Assembly: GCF_036016755.1 (NCBI RefSeq)
Contig: NZ_JAYXIH010000006.1
Location: forward strand, 1 to 64,000
Origin: Aurantimonas coralicida_A
Lineage (GTDB): Bacteria; Pseudomonadota; Alphaproteobacteria; Rhizobiales; Rhizobiaceae
Reading direction: 5' to 3'
DNA: 64,000 nt
The notes beneath the pieces were generated by a model. The model was not told the DNA's origin and made no database searches. It saw only the letters and a list, made by a program, of their open reading frames with translations. Below, piece after piece: positions 19,294-27,151 of the stretch. A program made the translations under genes and the position numbers. The first letter of the stretch is position 1; every line of letters begins with the position of its first letter.

Positions 19294-20028
19294 TCAGTCC
19301 TTCGACCCGAAAATTCGTTTCAGCATCTCGGCCATCGGGCCCTTGTCCGGCAGCTTCACCGCCGGGCCGCTGCCGCGCGCCTGGCGGATATGGCTATGGC
19401 CCTTGCTGTTGCTCTTGGTTGGCTGCGCCGACGCGCCCTTGGCGCCCGCCGGCTCACTCGACCCGGTGGCAATGCTCACCTTGTTCATAAACAGGGCATC
19501 ATCGCCCGCGACCAAACTGTCGACGTGACGGGCGATCGACTCGATCAGCGGATCGAGCCATTCCCGGTCCACCTTGGCGAAGTCTCCGAGGACGTACGGC
19601 GTGACGGCGTCCTTGCTGCCGGGATGGCCGATACCGAGGCGCACGCGCCGGTAATCCTTGGTGCCGAGATGGGCGTCGATCGATCGAAGCCCGTTATGGC
19701 CGCCATTGCCGCCGCCGGTTTTCACCCGCAGCTTGCTCGGCGCCAGATCGAGTTCGTCATGGATGACGACGATGTTCGCGGGCTCGATCTTGAAGAAGCG
19801 CGCCGCCTCGCCGACCGAGCGGCCGGACTCGTTCATGAAGGTCTGCGGCTTGACGAGAAGCACCTTCTCAGCCCCAATTTGGCCTTCGGCGATCTCGGCG
19901 GAAAATTTCTTCGACCAAGGGGAGAAGGACGGGTCCCTGGCGATCTCGTCGACCGCCATGAACCCGATATTGTGGCGATTGCCGGCGTAGCGGGAGCCGG
20001 GATTGCCCAATCCTGCGATCAGCAACAT
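19294..20028 (-). CDS. pth: Peptidyl-tRNA hydrolase
   Basis: Pth recycles tRNA by cleaving the ester of peptidyl-tRNAs released from stalled ribosomes. The N-terminus LIAGLGNPGSRYAGNRHNIG carries the catalytic His, and KPQTFMNESGRSV and HDELDL are family motifs. At 244 residues it is longer than the about 195-residue E. coli enzyme. The excess is a basic, low-complexity C-terminal tail (about 190-244), a feature seen in rhizobial Pth. It sits 48 bases downstream of rplY, a conserved operon. Confidence 0.96.
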   Translation of the reverse strand: MLLIAGLGNPGSRYAGNRHNIGFMAVDEIARDPSFSPWSKKFSAEIAEGQIGAEKVLLVKPQTFMNESGRSVGEAARFFKIEPANIVVIHDELDLAPSKLRVKTGGGNGGHNGLRSIDAHLGTKDYRRVRLGIGHPGSKDAVTPYVLGDFAKVDREWLDPLIESIARHVDSLVAGDDALFMNKVSIATGSSEPAGAKGASAQPTKSNSKGHSHIRQARGSGPAVKLPDKGPMAEMLKRIFGSKD

Positions 20029-20075
20029 CGCCCGGCTCCTTTTTCTCGTGAACGTGGCTCGGTGGAGCCGGCCGC

Positions 20076-20753
20076 TTACTTGTCCTCGCCGGACTCGTTC
20101 TCGGCGTTGCCATCAGCAACCTCGGTCGCCTCGACTGCGTCAGCCGCCTCGGCTTCCGCCGCTGCCTCATCTTCTTCCGACCGGAGCGCGGCCGGGGCCG
20201 CGATCGTCGCGATGGTGAAATCGCGGTCCGTAATGGTCAGATCGACGTTCTTCGGCAACGTCAGCGCCGACGCATGGATCGACGCACCGATCTCGAGGCC
20301 GGTGAGATCCAGGGTAAACGCCTCGGGAATGGCGCTTGCCGGCGCGACAACCTCGACCGTATAGCGCACGACGTTGAGAACACCGCCGCGCTTCAGGCCC
20401 GGCGCATCGTCCTCGTTCTCGAAGTGAACCGGAATTTCGACGGTCACGCGGGTCTTTGCGGAAACGCGCAGGAAGTCGACATGCATCAGAAAATCGCGGA
20501 TCGGCTCCAGCTGATAGTCTTTCGGCAGCACCTGGATCTTCTTGCCGTTCAGCTCGATCGTCGCGACATGGGTCATGAAACCGCCGGCGTGCAACGCCAG
20601 GAAGGTTTCCTTGTAGGGGATGGCGATCGGCTGCGGATCTTGCTTGTCGCCGTAGATGACGGCGGGAATCATTCCGGAGCGGCGAAGATGTCTGGCGGCC
20701 CCCTTGCCGACCTTGTCGCGCGCCTCGGCTTTGACCGTAAAGGTCTCGCTCAT
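20076..20753 (-). CDS. rplY: 50S ribosomal protein L25 / general stress protein Ctc
   Basis: This 225-residue long-form (CTC) L25 has an N-terminal 5S-rRNA-binding domain (VKAEARDKVGKGAARHLRRS, IPAVIYGDK) and a C-terminal TL5-type beta domain. An Ala/Glu-rich acidic tail follows (about 195-225). L25 binds 5S rRNA in the large subunit. The start MSETFTVKAE is the family start; an in-frame leader upstream is rejected. It is the first gene of an rplY-pth-ychF run. Confidence 0.95.
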   Translation of the reverse strand: MSETFTVKAEARDKVGKGAARHLRRSGMIPAVIYGDKQDPQPIAIPYKETFLALHAGGFMTHVATIELNGKKIQVLPKDYQLEPIRDFLMHVDFLRVSAKTRVTVEIPVHFENEDDAPGLKRGGVLNVVRYTVEVVAPASAIPEAFTLDLTGLEIGASIHASALTLPKNVDLTITDRDFTIATIAAPAALRSEEDEAAAEAEAADAVEATEVADGNAENESGEDK

Positions 20754-21138
20754 GGCTATATCCTTTTGTTTGCGAGGTGGTCGTGCGGACGTCTTGTCCG
20801 AAACGACGAAAAGCGGACCCGTCGGCAAAAGCCGACCAGACCGCTCAACTCCGCGCTGCCTCCAAGGGTGTCTGCGCGGACGGGGTGCCTATAGCGCAAG
20901 GCGCGGGGAGGAGCAAGGCGCAAGGCCAAGAGGTTATTCTGCGCCTTGCCCTATCGGGGAATAACCCAATTCAGAACAGACTATCTAGCGAGATACCCTG
21001 TGGTCCGATATCCAGATTCGCCTGGATGCAATGAATTCGCTACGCTCTTATTCCGTTACGAAAAGTTCTGCATCATCGTTGCCATCACAGGCCGGCCGAG
21101 CGGTGCTTTTCAACGTAGGCCGAGGGAGCTGCGGTGCC
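20754..21138. other. Divergent promoter region between rplY and the cyclase gene
   Basis: About 385 bases without a credible gene; they separate divergent rplY and the cyclase. The region contains short direct copies of GCAAGGCGC and two interlocking inverted repeats (20913-20966). In-frame codons continue upstream of the chosen cyclase start as far as 21031, but they lack family character. Confidence 0.5.
20913..20966. repeat. Interlocking inverted repeats
   Basis: GCAAGGCGCA (20913-20922) pairs with TGCGCCTTGC (20940-20949), a perfect 10-bp stem. GGTTATTC (20932-20939), lying in the loop of that stem, pairs with GAATAACC (20959-20966), a perfect 8-bp stem. The arrangement is that of an H-type pseudoknot in RNA. 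A further GCAAGGCGC copy at 20896-20904 could compete for the same partner arm. Confidence 0.5.
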
Positions 21139-22395
21139 ATGCCAGAATCCCTTTTGTTCCGCGGCATTGCCGATTGGCTGCTGGACCGGGCGCTACACGA
21201 TGGCGATCTCAGCGAAACGGTGCGCGAACTCGGCCGGCGGCTGATCACAGGCGGCGTACCGGTCTGCCGCATCAATGTCGACGGCCTGCTGCTTCATCCC
21301 GTTCTCGGCGCCCTTGACATGACATGGGATATGGCGAGCGATACTTGCCGAAGCCAGTCAATTCCGCGCGCGGCGGCGAAATCGTCGCAATTCCAGAAGG
21401 CGCCATTCTACCAGTTGGTCAAGCATCAGGTCCGGTTCCAGCGGACGCGGCTCGACGACCCCAAGGCATGTGAGCAGTTTCCGCTCTTCGTAATGCTTCG
21501 GGAGGCGGGCATGACGGATTACATTGCATGTTACGAGAGCTACGGGCGAGCCGATCCACTAGACTGGGCCGACCTGCCGGCCGGCACGGAGGGATCCATG
21601 GTGTCCTTTTGCACCCGGCGGATCGGCGGCTTTTCCCGGTCGGAAGTCGACAATCTTCGCGGGCTTTCCGTAGCGATCGCGCTCACGGTCAAAATGGCCA
21701 GTGACCGCAACCTCGCCGAAGTCCTGCTGGAGACCTATCTCGGCACACTGTCCGGGCGCAGCGTTCTGGCCGGATTGGTTGAGAAGGGCGACGGCCGGGT
21801 GATTGACTGCGCCCTCTGGTTCAGCGATCTCAGGGGCTCAACTACGCTCGCCGCACAGCTCAGTATCGACGACTATTTCGCGACGATCAACGATTATTTC
21901 GACTGTACGGCCGGAGCCGTCATCGATCATGGTGGCGAAGTGCTGAAATACATCGGCGATGGCGTACTGGCGATTTTTCCGTTCGAGACCACCACCCGGC
22001 CGGCAGCGGAAATGTGCATGGCGGCGATGATGACGGCGCGCGAGGCGCTCTCCCGCGCCGATTGCAAGAACAAGATGCGGGCAGAACAGGGGATCGATCC
22101 TATTGCCTTCGGAATAGGCCTGCATGCCGGCAAGGTAATCTACGGGAATGTCGGGACCGAACGGCGACTTGACCTGACGGTGACCGGGCCGGCAGCCAAT
22201 GAAGTCACCCGGCTGGAATCACTCACCAAGAGCCTCTCCACGCCTGTCGTGGCGTCGCGCGCGTTCGATGATCTATATCAGGGCGATCTTGTTTGCCTGG
22301 GACGGCAGGCGGCGCCGGGCATCAAGGCGAGGATCGAGGCGTTCGCCGTTCCAGGCATCGGGACAGCGGCCCCCGCAATCGCTGCGCAGTCCTGA
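21139..22395 (+). CDS. Class III adenylate/guanylate cyclase with uncharacterised N-terminal sensor domain
   Basis: This 418-residue soluble protein has an N-terminal region of about 210 residues that I do not recognise. A class III cyclase catalytic domain (about 225-400) follows. Metal Asp residues are in FSDLRGSTTLA and IGDGVLAIF. Lys of LKYIGDG fits adenine recognition, and the transition-state Asn/Arg are in GPAANEVTRLE. GLHAGKVIYGNVG is the standard glycine loop. It is therefore probably an active adenylate cyclase, as in the many-cyclase rhizobia. The start at MPESLLFRG has GAGGGAG about 10 bases before it; an in-frame ATG at 21031 is possible but lacks a good RBS. Confidence 0.87.
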   Translation: MPESLLFRGIADWLLDRALHDGDLSETVRELGRRLITGGVPVCRINVDGLLLHPVLGALDMTWDMASDTCRSQSIPRAAAKSSQFQKAPFYQLVKHQVRFQRTRLDDPKACEQFPLFVMLREAGMTDYIACYESYGRADPLDWADLPAGTEGSMVSFCTRRIGGFSRSEVDNLRGLSVAIALTVKMASDRNLAEVLLETYLGTLSGRSVLAGLVEKGDGRVIDCALWFSDLRGSTTLAAQLSIDDYFATINDYFDCTAGAVIDHGGEVLKYIGDGVLAIFPFETTTRPAAEMCMAAMMTAREALSRADCKNKMRAEQGIDPIAFGIGLHAGKVIYGNVGTERRLDLTVTGPAANEVTRLESLTKSLSTPVVASRAFDDLYQGDLVCLGRQAAPGIKARIEAFAVPGIGTAAPAIAAQS

Positions 22396-22451
22396 TCAAA
22401 GCTGCTGCTCGGTGTGGCAAATCCTGGATCGACCACGCGACACCGGCCGTG

Positions 22452-22979
22452 TCATTCCGGGCTCGGCGCCTTCCAGCCGTCCGGCAGGTCAGGGTTGCGC
22501 GTATAGCCCGGCCCGATGGTCAGCGGGGCGGGCGGCATGACGACGTCGGACATTTGCGAGGCAACGGTGAACGCGTCCTCGAACAGCACCGCGTCGTCGC
22601 CATTTTGAACGAGACGTACCGTCACGCGGTAGGGCTTGTCCTTTTCGATGCCGCTGAGAGGCGGAGAGCGCAGGCCGTACCGCTTGCTGCGGGGTGTCAG
22701 CTTGGTGCTGACGAGAAACGGCGGTCCACCGGCGGGGTCCTCGAACGACGCTTCGATGCGCGAATAGTTTCGCACCGGCTTCTCGACGATGGCGGTGAAG
22801 CCGTAATAGGCGTCCGCGACACGGTAATTGAAGATGAAGCCAGAGCCGGCGATGGTCAGATACGGCTTGTCTGCGACGTTCTCGCGGGTTGCCAGGCCAA
22901 TGGCCAACAGGATCACGACGAGGCCGATGCTGGCGAAGAACACCTGCCGGACGCTGATCTGGTCGAGGCGGTTGAGCAT
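22452..22979 (-). CDS. Single-pass membrane protein, conserved hypothetical
   Basis: This 175-residue protein has one hydrophobic segment (VFFASIGLVVILLAIGLA, about residues 13-30) near the N-terminus. A periplasmic, beta-rich domain follows with no motif I recognise, and the C-terminus is Pro-rich. It lies just downstream of prs on the same strand with about a 107-base gap, so it may be a tail gene of the prs transcript. It resembles uncharacterised membrane proteins found near prs in rhizobial genomes, from memory only. Function unknown. Confidence 0.65.
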   Translation of the reverse strand: MLNRLDQISVRQVFFASIGLVVILLAIGLATRENVADKPYLTIAGSGFIFNYRVADAYYGFTAIVEKPVRNYSRIEASFEDPAGGPPFLVSTKLTPRSKRYGLRSPPLSGIEKDKPYRVTVRLVQNGDDAVLFEDAFTVASQMSDVVMPPAPLTIGPGYTRNPDLPDGWKAPSPE

Positions 22980-23086
22980 GGCCCGTCTCCCGGTTTCGGG
23001 GGGCAGGCTGGTAATATTACGCCGAAAATCGCTGCACGGCCAGATGCGATCGGGCGCTGAACCATCGCGCCGGCGCTGCCAGCCGG

Positions 23087-24019
23087 TCAGTCGAACAGGC
23101 TGGAGACCGATTCCTCGGATGCGGTGCGGGCGATCGCCTCGCCGAGAAGGTTCGCGGTGGTCACGACCCGGATGTTGTGGGCGGCAAGGATCGCCTTAGT
23201 CGGCTGGATCGAATCGGTGATCACCAGTTCCTTAAGGCTCGAGGCGGTGATGCGGGCGGCGGCCCCGCCCGACAGGACGCCGTGGGTGATGTAGGCCGAG
23301 GCGCTGTTGGCGCCGGCCTTCACCAGCGCGTCGGCGGCGTTGCAAAGCGTGCCGCCGGAATCGATGATGTCGTCGATCAGGATGCAGTTGCGGCCGGTGA
23401 CGTCGCCGATGATGTTCATCACCTCCGAGTCGCCGGGCCGGTCGCGGCGCTTGTCAACGATGGCAAGCGGCGCGTCGAGGCGCTTGGCCAGCGCCCGCGC
23501 GCGCACGACGCCGCCGACGTCCGGCGAGACGACCATCAGGTTCGACAGATCCTGATGCGCCTTCACATCGCGCGCGATCAACGGCACCGCGAAGAGATTG
23601 TCGGTCGGAATGTCGAAGAAGCCCTGGATCTGCCCGGCATGGAGATCCAGCGTCATGACGCGATCGGCGCCCGCCTCAGTGATCAGATTGGCGACCAGCT
23701 TGGCGGAGATCGGCGTGCGGCCGCCGGCCTTCCGGTCCTGCCGGGCATAGCCGAAATAGGGGACTACGGCGGTGATGCGGCGGGCCGAGGCCCGGCGCAG
23801 GGCATCGATCATGATCAGCAGTTCCATGAGATGGTCGTTGGCCGGATAGGCCGTCGACTGGACGATGAAGACATCCTCGCCGCGCACATTCTCCTGGATT
23901 TCGACGAAGATTTCCTGATCGGCGAAACGCCGGACCATGGCGTCGCCGAGAGGCAATTCCAGGTAGCGTCCGATGGCTTCTGCGAGAACGCGATTGGAAT
24001 TGCCGCTGAACAGTTTCAT
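23087..24019 (-). CDS. prs: Ribose-phosphate pyrophosphokinase (PRPP synthase)
   Basis: This 310-residue enzyme makes PRPP from ribose 5-phosphate and ATP for purine, pyrimidine, His, Trp and NAD synthesis. Motifs are complete: KLFSGNSNRVLAEAIGRYL at the start, FADQEIFVEIQENVRGEDVF, the ATP flexible loop YFGYARQDRKAGGR, and the PRPP loop DIIDSGGTLCNAADAL. The start at MKLFSGN is the family start, with GGAAAG upstream; a longer in-frame extension is rejected. Its product feeds Apt, encoded elsewhere in this window. Confidence 0.97.
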   Translation of the reverse strand: MKLFSGNSNRVLAEAIGRYLELPLGDAMVRRFADQEIFVEIQENVRGEDVFIVQSTAYPANDHLMELLIMIDALRRASARRITAVVPYFGYARQDRKAGGRTPISAKLVANLITEAGADRVMTLDLHAGQIQGFFDIPTDNLFAVPLIARDVKAHQDLSNLMVVSPDVGGVVRARALAKRLDAPLAIVDKRRDRPGDSEVMNIIGDVTGRNCILIDDIIDSGGTLCNAADALVKAGANSASAYITHGVLSGGAAARITASSLKELVITDSIQPTKAILAAHNIRVVTTANLLGEAIARTASEESVSSLFD

Positions 24020-24201
24020 CGCGTTCTTTCCGGTAATCGGACCACCGATTGGGCAAGCGCTATGGCATGCCGTATCTGGGCGGTGTCCTTGGCGAGGCCG
24101 ATCGATGGAGGGGCTCATAACAACATCGCGCGAATCGTCAACCCGCGCGGTTTCGCAGTGCGGCAAGAATCACCCAAGCGGCACGCAAGGCGAGACGATG
24201 C

Positions 24202-25008
24202 TCAGCCAGCGCGGGGCGCTAATTCCGAGGCCTCGCTGAGGGTCCGCCTGGCGACGGTCTGGAAGGTGGTCAGATCAACCGCGGCCCAGGGGTCGTCCGT
24301 CTTGCCGGGAATGGTCTCCTGGCCCTGGATGCGCTTGATGCGCTGGTCGTTGGCGTCGAGCACGTCCCAGACATAGACGAGCGTGGTCGTGGAGCCGTCG
24401 TTGAACGCCGAGAAATAGCCCTTGAGCCGAACATCCGCGACCGATTCCGAGGCGGGCCGGATCCGCAGGCCTTGCGCCGCCGCCGTGTCGGAGAGCGCGC
24501 GGGCGAGCAATTCGGCCTTGTCCTGAGGCGCCCCGACAAGTGGCAGGAATTGGATTTCGCCCGTGGTTCGGACTGCGGCGGTGGCGGAGGCGGGCATAGC
24601 CGCAGGCGGTGGGGTGGCGGCCACTTGAGTCGGCGGCGGGGCGAGTGGCTCGGATGCGAGCGTTGTGGGAGGAGGAGCGAGCGGCGCGGACGCGACCGCG
24701 GCACGCCGGGGCGTGAGCGGCTCGGACGCGGCAGGCGGATAGGCTGCGGCCGGAGAGGCGGTGGCGGGATAAGCCGCGACCGGATACTGGGCCTGCGGCG
24801 CGGGCGGCGGTGCCCATATGCTATCGCCGGCTGCCGCGGACATCGAGCCCACGGGCGCTCCGAGCATGCTTGTTGAACCGATGTCGATACTCGGCACCGG
24901 GCCATTCTGTCCCATGCCGATGGTGCCGTCGACGCCGGTACAGGCGGTGAGGACCGCGGAAAGGCTGACGGCAATGACCGGCGCGCGACGGGCGTTGCGG
25001 GTTTTCAC
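24202..25008 (-). CDS. Proline/alanine-rich lipoprotein
   Basis: This 268-residue protein has a lipoprotein signal (VSLSAVLTAC, Cys at about residue 23) and would be anchored to a membrane by that cysteine. Residues about 60-145 are a low-complexity Pro/Ala linker with repeated APPPT-like units (SEPLAPPPT occurs near-identically twice). A compact C-terminal domain (about 150-260) contains YVWDVLDANDQRIKRIQGQE. I do not recognise the domain. The linker could span the periplasm. Its strand neighbours are prs and the M24 gene, with no clear coupling. Confidence 0.75.
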   Translation of the reverse strand: MKTRNARRAPVIAVSLSAVLTACTGVDGTIGMGQNGPVPSIDIGSTSMLGAPVGSMSAAAGDSIWAPPPAPQAQYPVAAYPATASPAAAYPPAASEPLTPRRAAVASAPLAPPPTTLASEPLAPPPTQVAATPPPAAMPASATAAVRTTGEIQFLPLVGAPQDKAELLARALSDTAAAQGLRIRPASESVADVRLKGYFSAFNDGSTTTLVYVWDVLDANDQRIKRIQGQETIPGKTDDPWAAVDLTTFQTVARRTLSEASELAPRAG

Positions 25009-25145
25009 GGGAGCTGTTCCCTTGCCGTTGTCAGGTCTGGCGTTTCCACCAGTCGAACGTCAGCAACCTCTTGCAGGGAAATCTTAAAAAACCCTCGAAA
25101 ATGACGCTTTGGCCCGGTCGATGCGCGCGATTCGATTGTTGTGCT

Positions 25146-26294
25146 TTACAGAACAATAAGATCGAGCGGCAGGCGCGATAGCGGCTCCGGCTCGGCCGTC
25201 GTCGTCAGATAGGTGCGCCCGAGCGTCATCGCGGTCTCGCTATCGGAATCCATGATGATCATGTGGGCGAACAGCGTCATGCCTGGCTCGATGACCGCCG
25301 CATTGCCGGAATGGAACATCGGCGTGTCCATCCAGGACGGGGCGTAGCGTGCGCCGAGCGAATAGCCGCAGGCGCTCAGCCGGTGGCGCGCCAGCTCGTG
25401 CGCCTCCATGACGGCGGCATGGGCGTCGAAGACATCGCCGAACGTATGACCGGGCTGCATGGTCGCCTCCACCGCTTCCAGCGCCTCGCGGGCGGCGGCA
25501 TGCAGTTCGAGGTGCCGGTCGGAGGGCCTACCGACGATCACGGTCCGCATCAATGCCGCGTGGTACTGGGCCTTGACGCCGGCCCATTCGAGGGTCAGCT
25601 GGTCCGCTTCGTCGAGCTTTCGACGGCCGGATTTGTAGCGGCAGAGCAGGGCGTCGCGGCCGGACCCGACGATGAAGGGGTTGGCGGGATAGTCGCCTCC
25701 CTGTCGAAGGATCTCGCCTTGCATCGCCGCGAGGATTTCGGCCTCGTCCGCCCCCGGCCGGATCAGCGGCCGGGCCGCGTCGAAGGCGTCGTCGGCGAGG
25801 CGCGCGGCTTCGCGGACCATGTCGATCTCGGCCGGGCTCTTGACCGCCCGCAACATCGGGATAAGCGTCGAGGCGTCCTTCAGTGTCGCGAACGAGCCGA
25901 GCCGTTCCCCAACCTGCTGGCCGTTGGCTGCGGTAAGCCCGTGGGTTGCCCATTCGACGCCGATGCGCGCCCCGAGCAAACCCATCTCGTCCAGCATGTC
26001 GCGCAGCTCGATGACGGGATCGGCGCTGCCTCGGTCACGCCAGACCGTGATCGCATCGAGTATCGACGTATGGCGAGCCTGGCGAAGATCGGCCGAGCGG
26101 GTCAAAAGGCGCATCTCGCCGTCCGCTTTCACCACGAGGCACTGGAAGAAGCAGAATCCGAACGAATCGTAACCCGTCAGCCAATACATCGAATCCTGGG
26201 CGAACAGCATCATCGCATCCAGCTTTTGCTCGCCCATTTCGAGGATTAGCCGGTCCCGCCGGGCCTCGAATTCGTCCCGTCCGAAATGCAGCAT
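25146..26294 (-). CDS. M24-family pita-bread protein lacking canonical metal ligands (creatinase/ectoine-hydrolase-like)
   Basis: This 382-residue protein has an N-terminal creatinase-type domain (LTGYDSFGFCFFQCLVV near residues 39-55) and a C-terminal pita-bread domain. Aligned by hand to M24 motifs, the five metal ligands (D, D, H, E, E) are replaced: the first Asp is E236 and the second is A247 (in YHAALMRT). The His position in the CGYSLG segment is Tyr, the Glu after PGM is His, and the last Glu is Gly. Metal aminopeptidase activity is thus unlikely. Creatinase and ectoine-hydrolase relatives use the fold without metals to cleave C-N bonds. It follows pgeF by only three bases. The substrate is unknown. 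Confidence 0.8.
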   Translation of the reverse strand: MLHFGRDEFEARRDRLILEMGEQKLDAMMLFAQDSMYWLTGYDSFGFCFFQCLVVKADGEMRLLTRSADLRQARHTSILDAITVWRDRGSADPVIELRDMLDEMGLLGARIGVEWATHGLTAANGQQVGERLGSFATLKDASTLIPMLRAVKSPAEIDMVREAARLADDAFDAARPLIRPGADEAEILAAMQGEILRQGGDYPANPFIVGSGRDALLCRYKSGRRKLDEADQLTLEWAGVKAQYHAALMRTVIVGRPSDRHLELHAAAREALEAVEATMQPGHTFGDVFDAHAAVMEAHELARHRLSACGYSLGARYAPSWMDTPMFHSGNAAVIEPGMTLFAHMIIMDSDSETAMTLGRTYLTTTAEPEPLSRLPLDLIVL

Positions 26295-26297
26295 CGG

Positions 26298-27107
26298 TCA
26301 GCCTCTCAGAGCGATGGCGGATAGCTGGCGGCCGTAGTCGGGCTCGCCGCGATGGGTGGTGCGCCGGTAGGAAAAGAAACGGTCGGGGTCGGCGTAGGTG
26401 CAGGTGCCGACGAAACTCGCGGCGACCCCGCTGGCCCGCAATTGCGCCAGGATGAAGCCCGGCAGGTCGAACTGGCGTTTGTCGGGCGAGGCTCCGCCGA
26501 GGAAGAAGCGCTCTCTCGTCGCGTCGCCGTCGAGGAACTCGGTCATCATGTTGACGCCCACCTCGTAGTTGGGCTGCGTGATCGTCGGCCCCAGCACGGC
26601 CGCGATCGAGTCCCGGTCCGCGCCGGCTCTCTCCATCGCCGCGACCGTGGCTTCGAGGACGCCGCCGAGCGCCCCGCGCCAGCCGGCATGGGCGGCGCCG
26701 ATCACGCCGTTCCTCGGGTCGGCGAAGAGCACCGGCCCGCAGTCGGCGGTCACGACGCCGATGGCGAGCCCGGGGCGGCCGGTCACGATGCCGTCGACGC
26801 GTGGTCGTTCCCCCGTGAACGGTCCATCGACCACGACGGCTTCTCCGGAATGGACTTGCCAAGGGGTCGCGAGATTGTCCGGTGTCGCGCCCAGCGTGGC
26901 GGCCGCTCGGGCGCGATTTTCCTCGACATCTTCGCGCCGGTCGTTCGAGCCGGCACCGACGTTCAGACCCTCATAGATGCCTTCCGATACCCCGCCGAGG
27001 CGCGTGAAAAAGGCATGGCTGACGCACCCGGCACCGGTCAGGCGGTCCGAGCGGATGATCGCCGTATCGGCGAGGGGAGTAGCGGGGCTTGCTCGGGTAT
27101 CGGACAT
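26298..27107 (-). CDS. pgeF: Peptidoglycan editing factor / laccase-domain purine nucleosidase-like protein
   Basis: This 269-residue protein of the YfiH/PgeF (multicopper-polyphenol oxidoreductase laccase) family has HAFFTRLGGVSEGIYEGLNV, then VTADCGPVLFAD and AAHAGWRGALGGV. These carry the Cys and His that bind metal. E. coli PgeF removes mis-incorporated amino acids from UDP-MurNAc precursors, and homologues also act on purine nucleosides. It is sandwiched between midA and the M24 gene on one strand, close enough for one transcript starting at lgt. Family certain; exact activity in this organism not. Confidence 0.9.
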   Translation of the reverse strand: MSDTRASPATPLADTAIIRSDRLTGAGCVSHAFFTRLGGVSEGIYEGLNVGAGSNDRREDVEENRARAAATLGATPDNLATPWQVHSGEAVVVDGPFTGERPRVDGIVTGRPGLAIGVVTADCGPVLFADPRNGVIGAAHAGWRGALGGVLEATVAAMERAGADRDSIAAVLGPTITQPNYEVGVNMMTEFLDGDATRERFFLGGASPDKRQFDLPGFILAQLRASGVAASFVGTCTYADPDRFFSYRRTTHRGEPDYGRQLSAIALRG

Positions 27108-27151
27108 GGCGCGGGATGGTGGTGGAGGGTTCGGGCGAAGTCAATGCGGCG

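Noticed and set aside
18040..20364. Open frame of 774 codons on the plus strand, opposite ychF, pth and rplY
   Set aside because: It lies antiparallel to three secure genes across their boundaries. Long antisense frames are expected in GC-rich DNA with strong third-position bias; it has no domain, no RBS and low-complexity Arg/Gly composition.
23177..24376. Open frame of 399 codons opposite prs
   Set aside because: It is antisense to PRPP synthase and has no recognisable motif.
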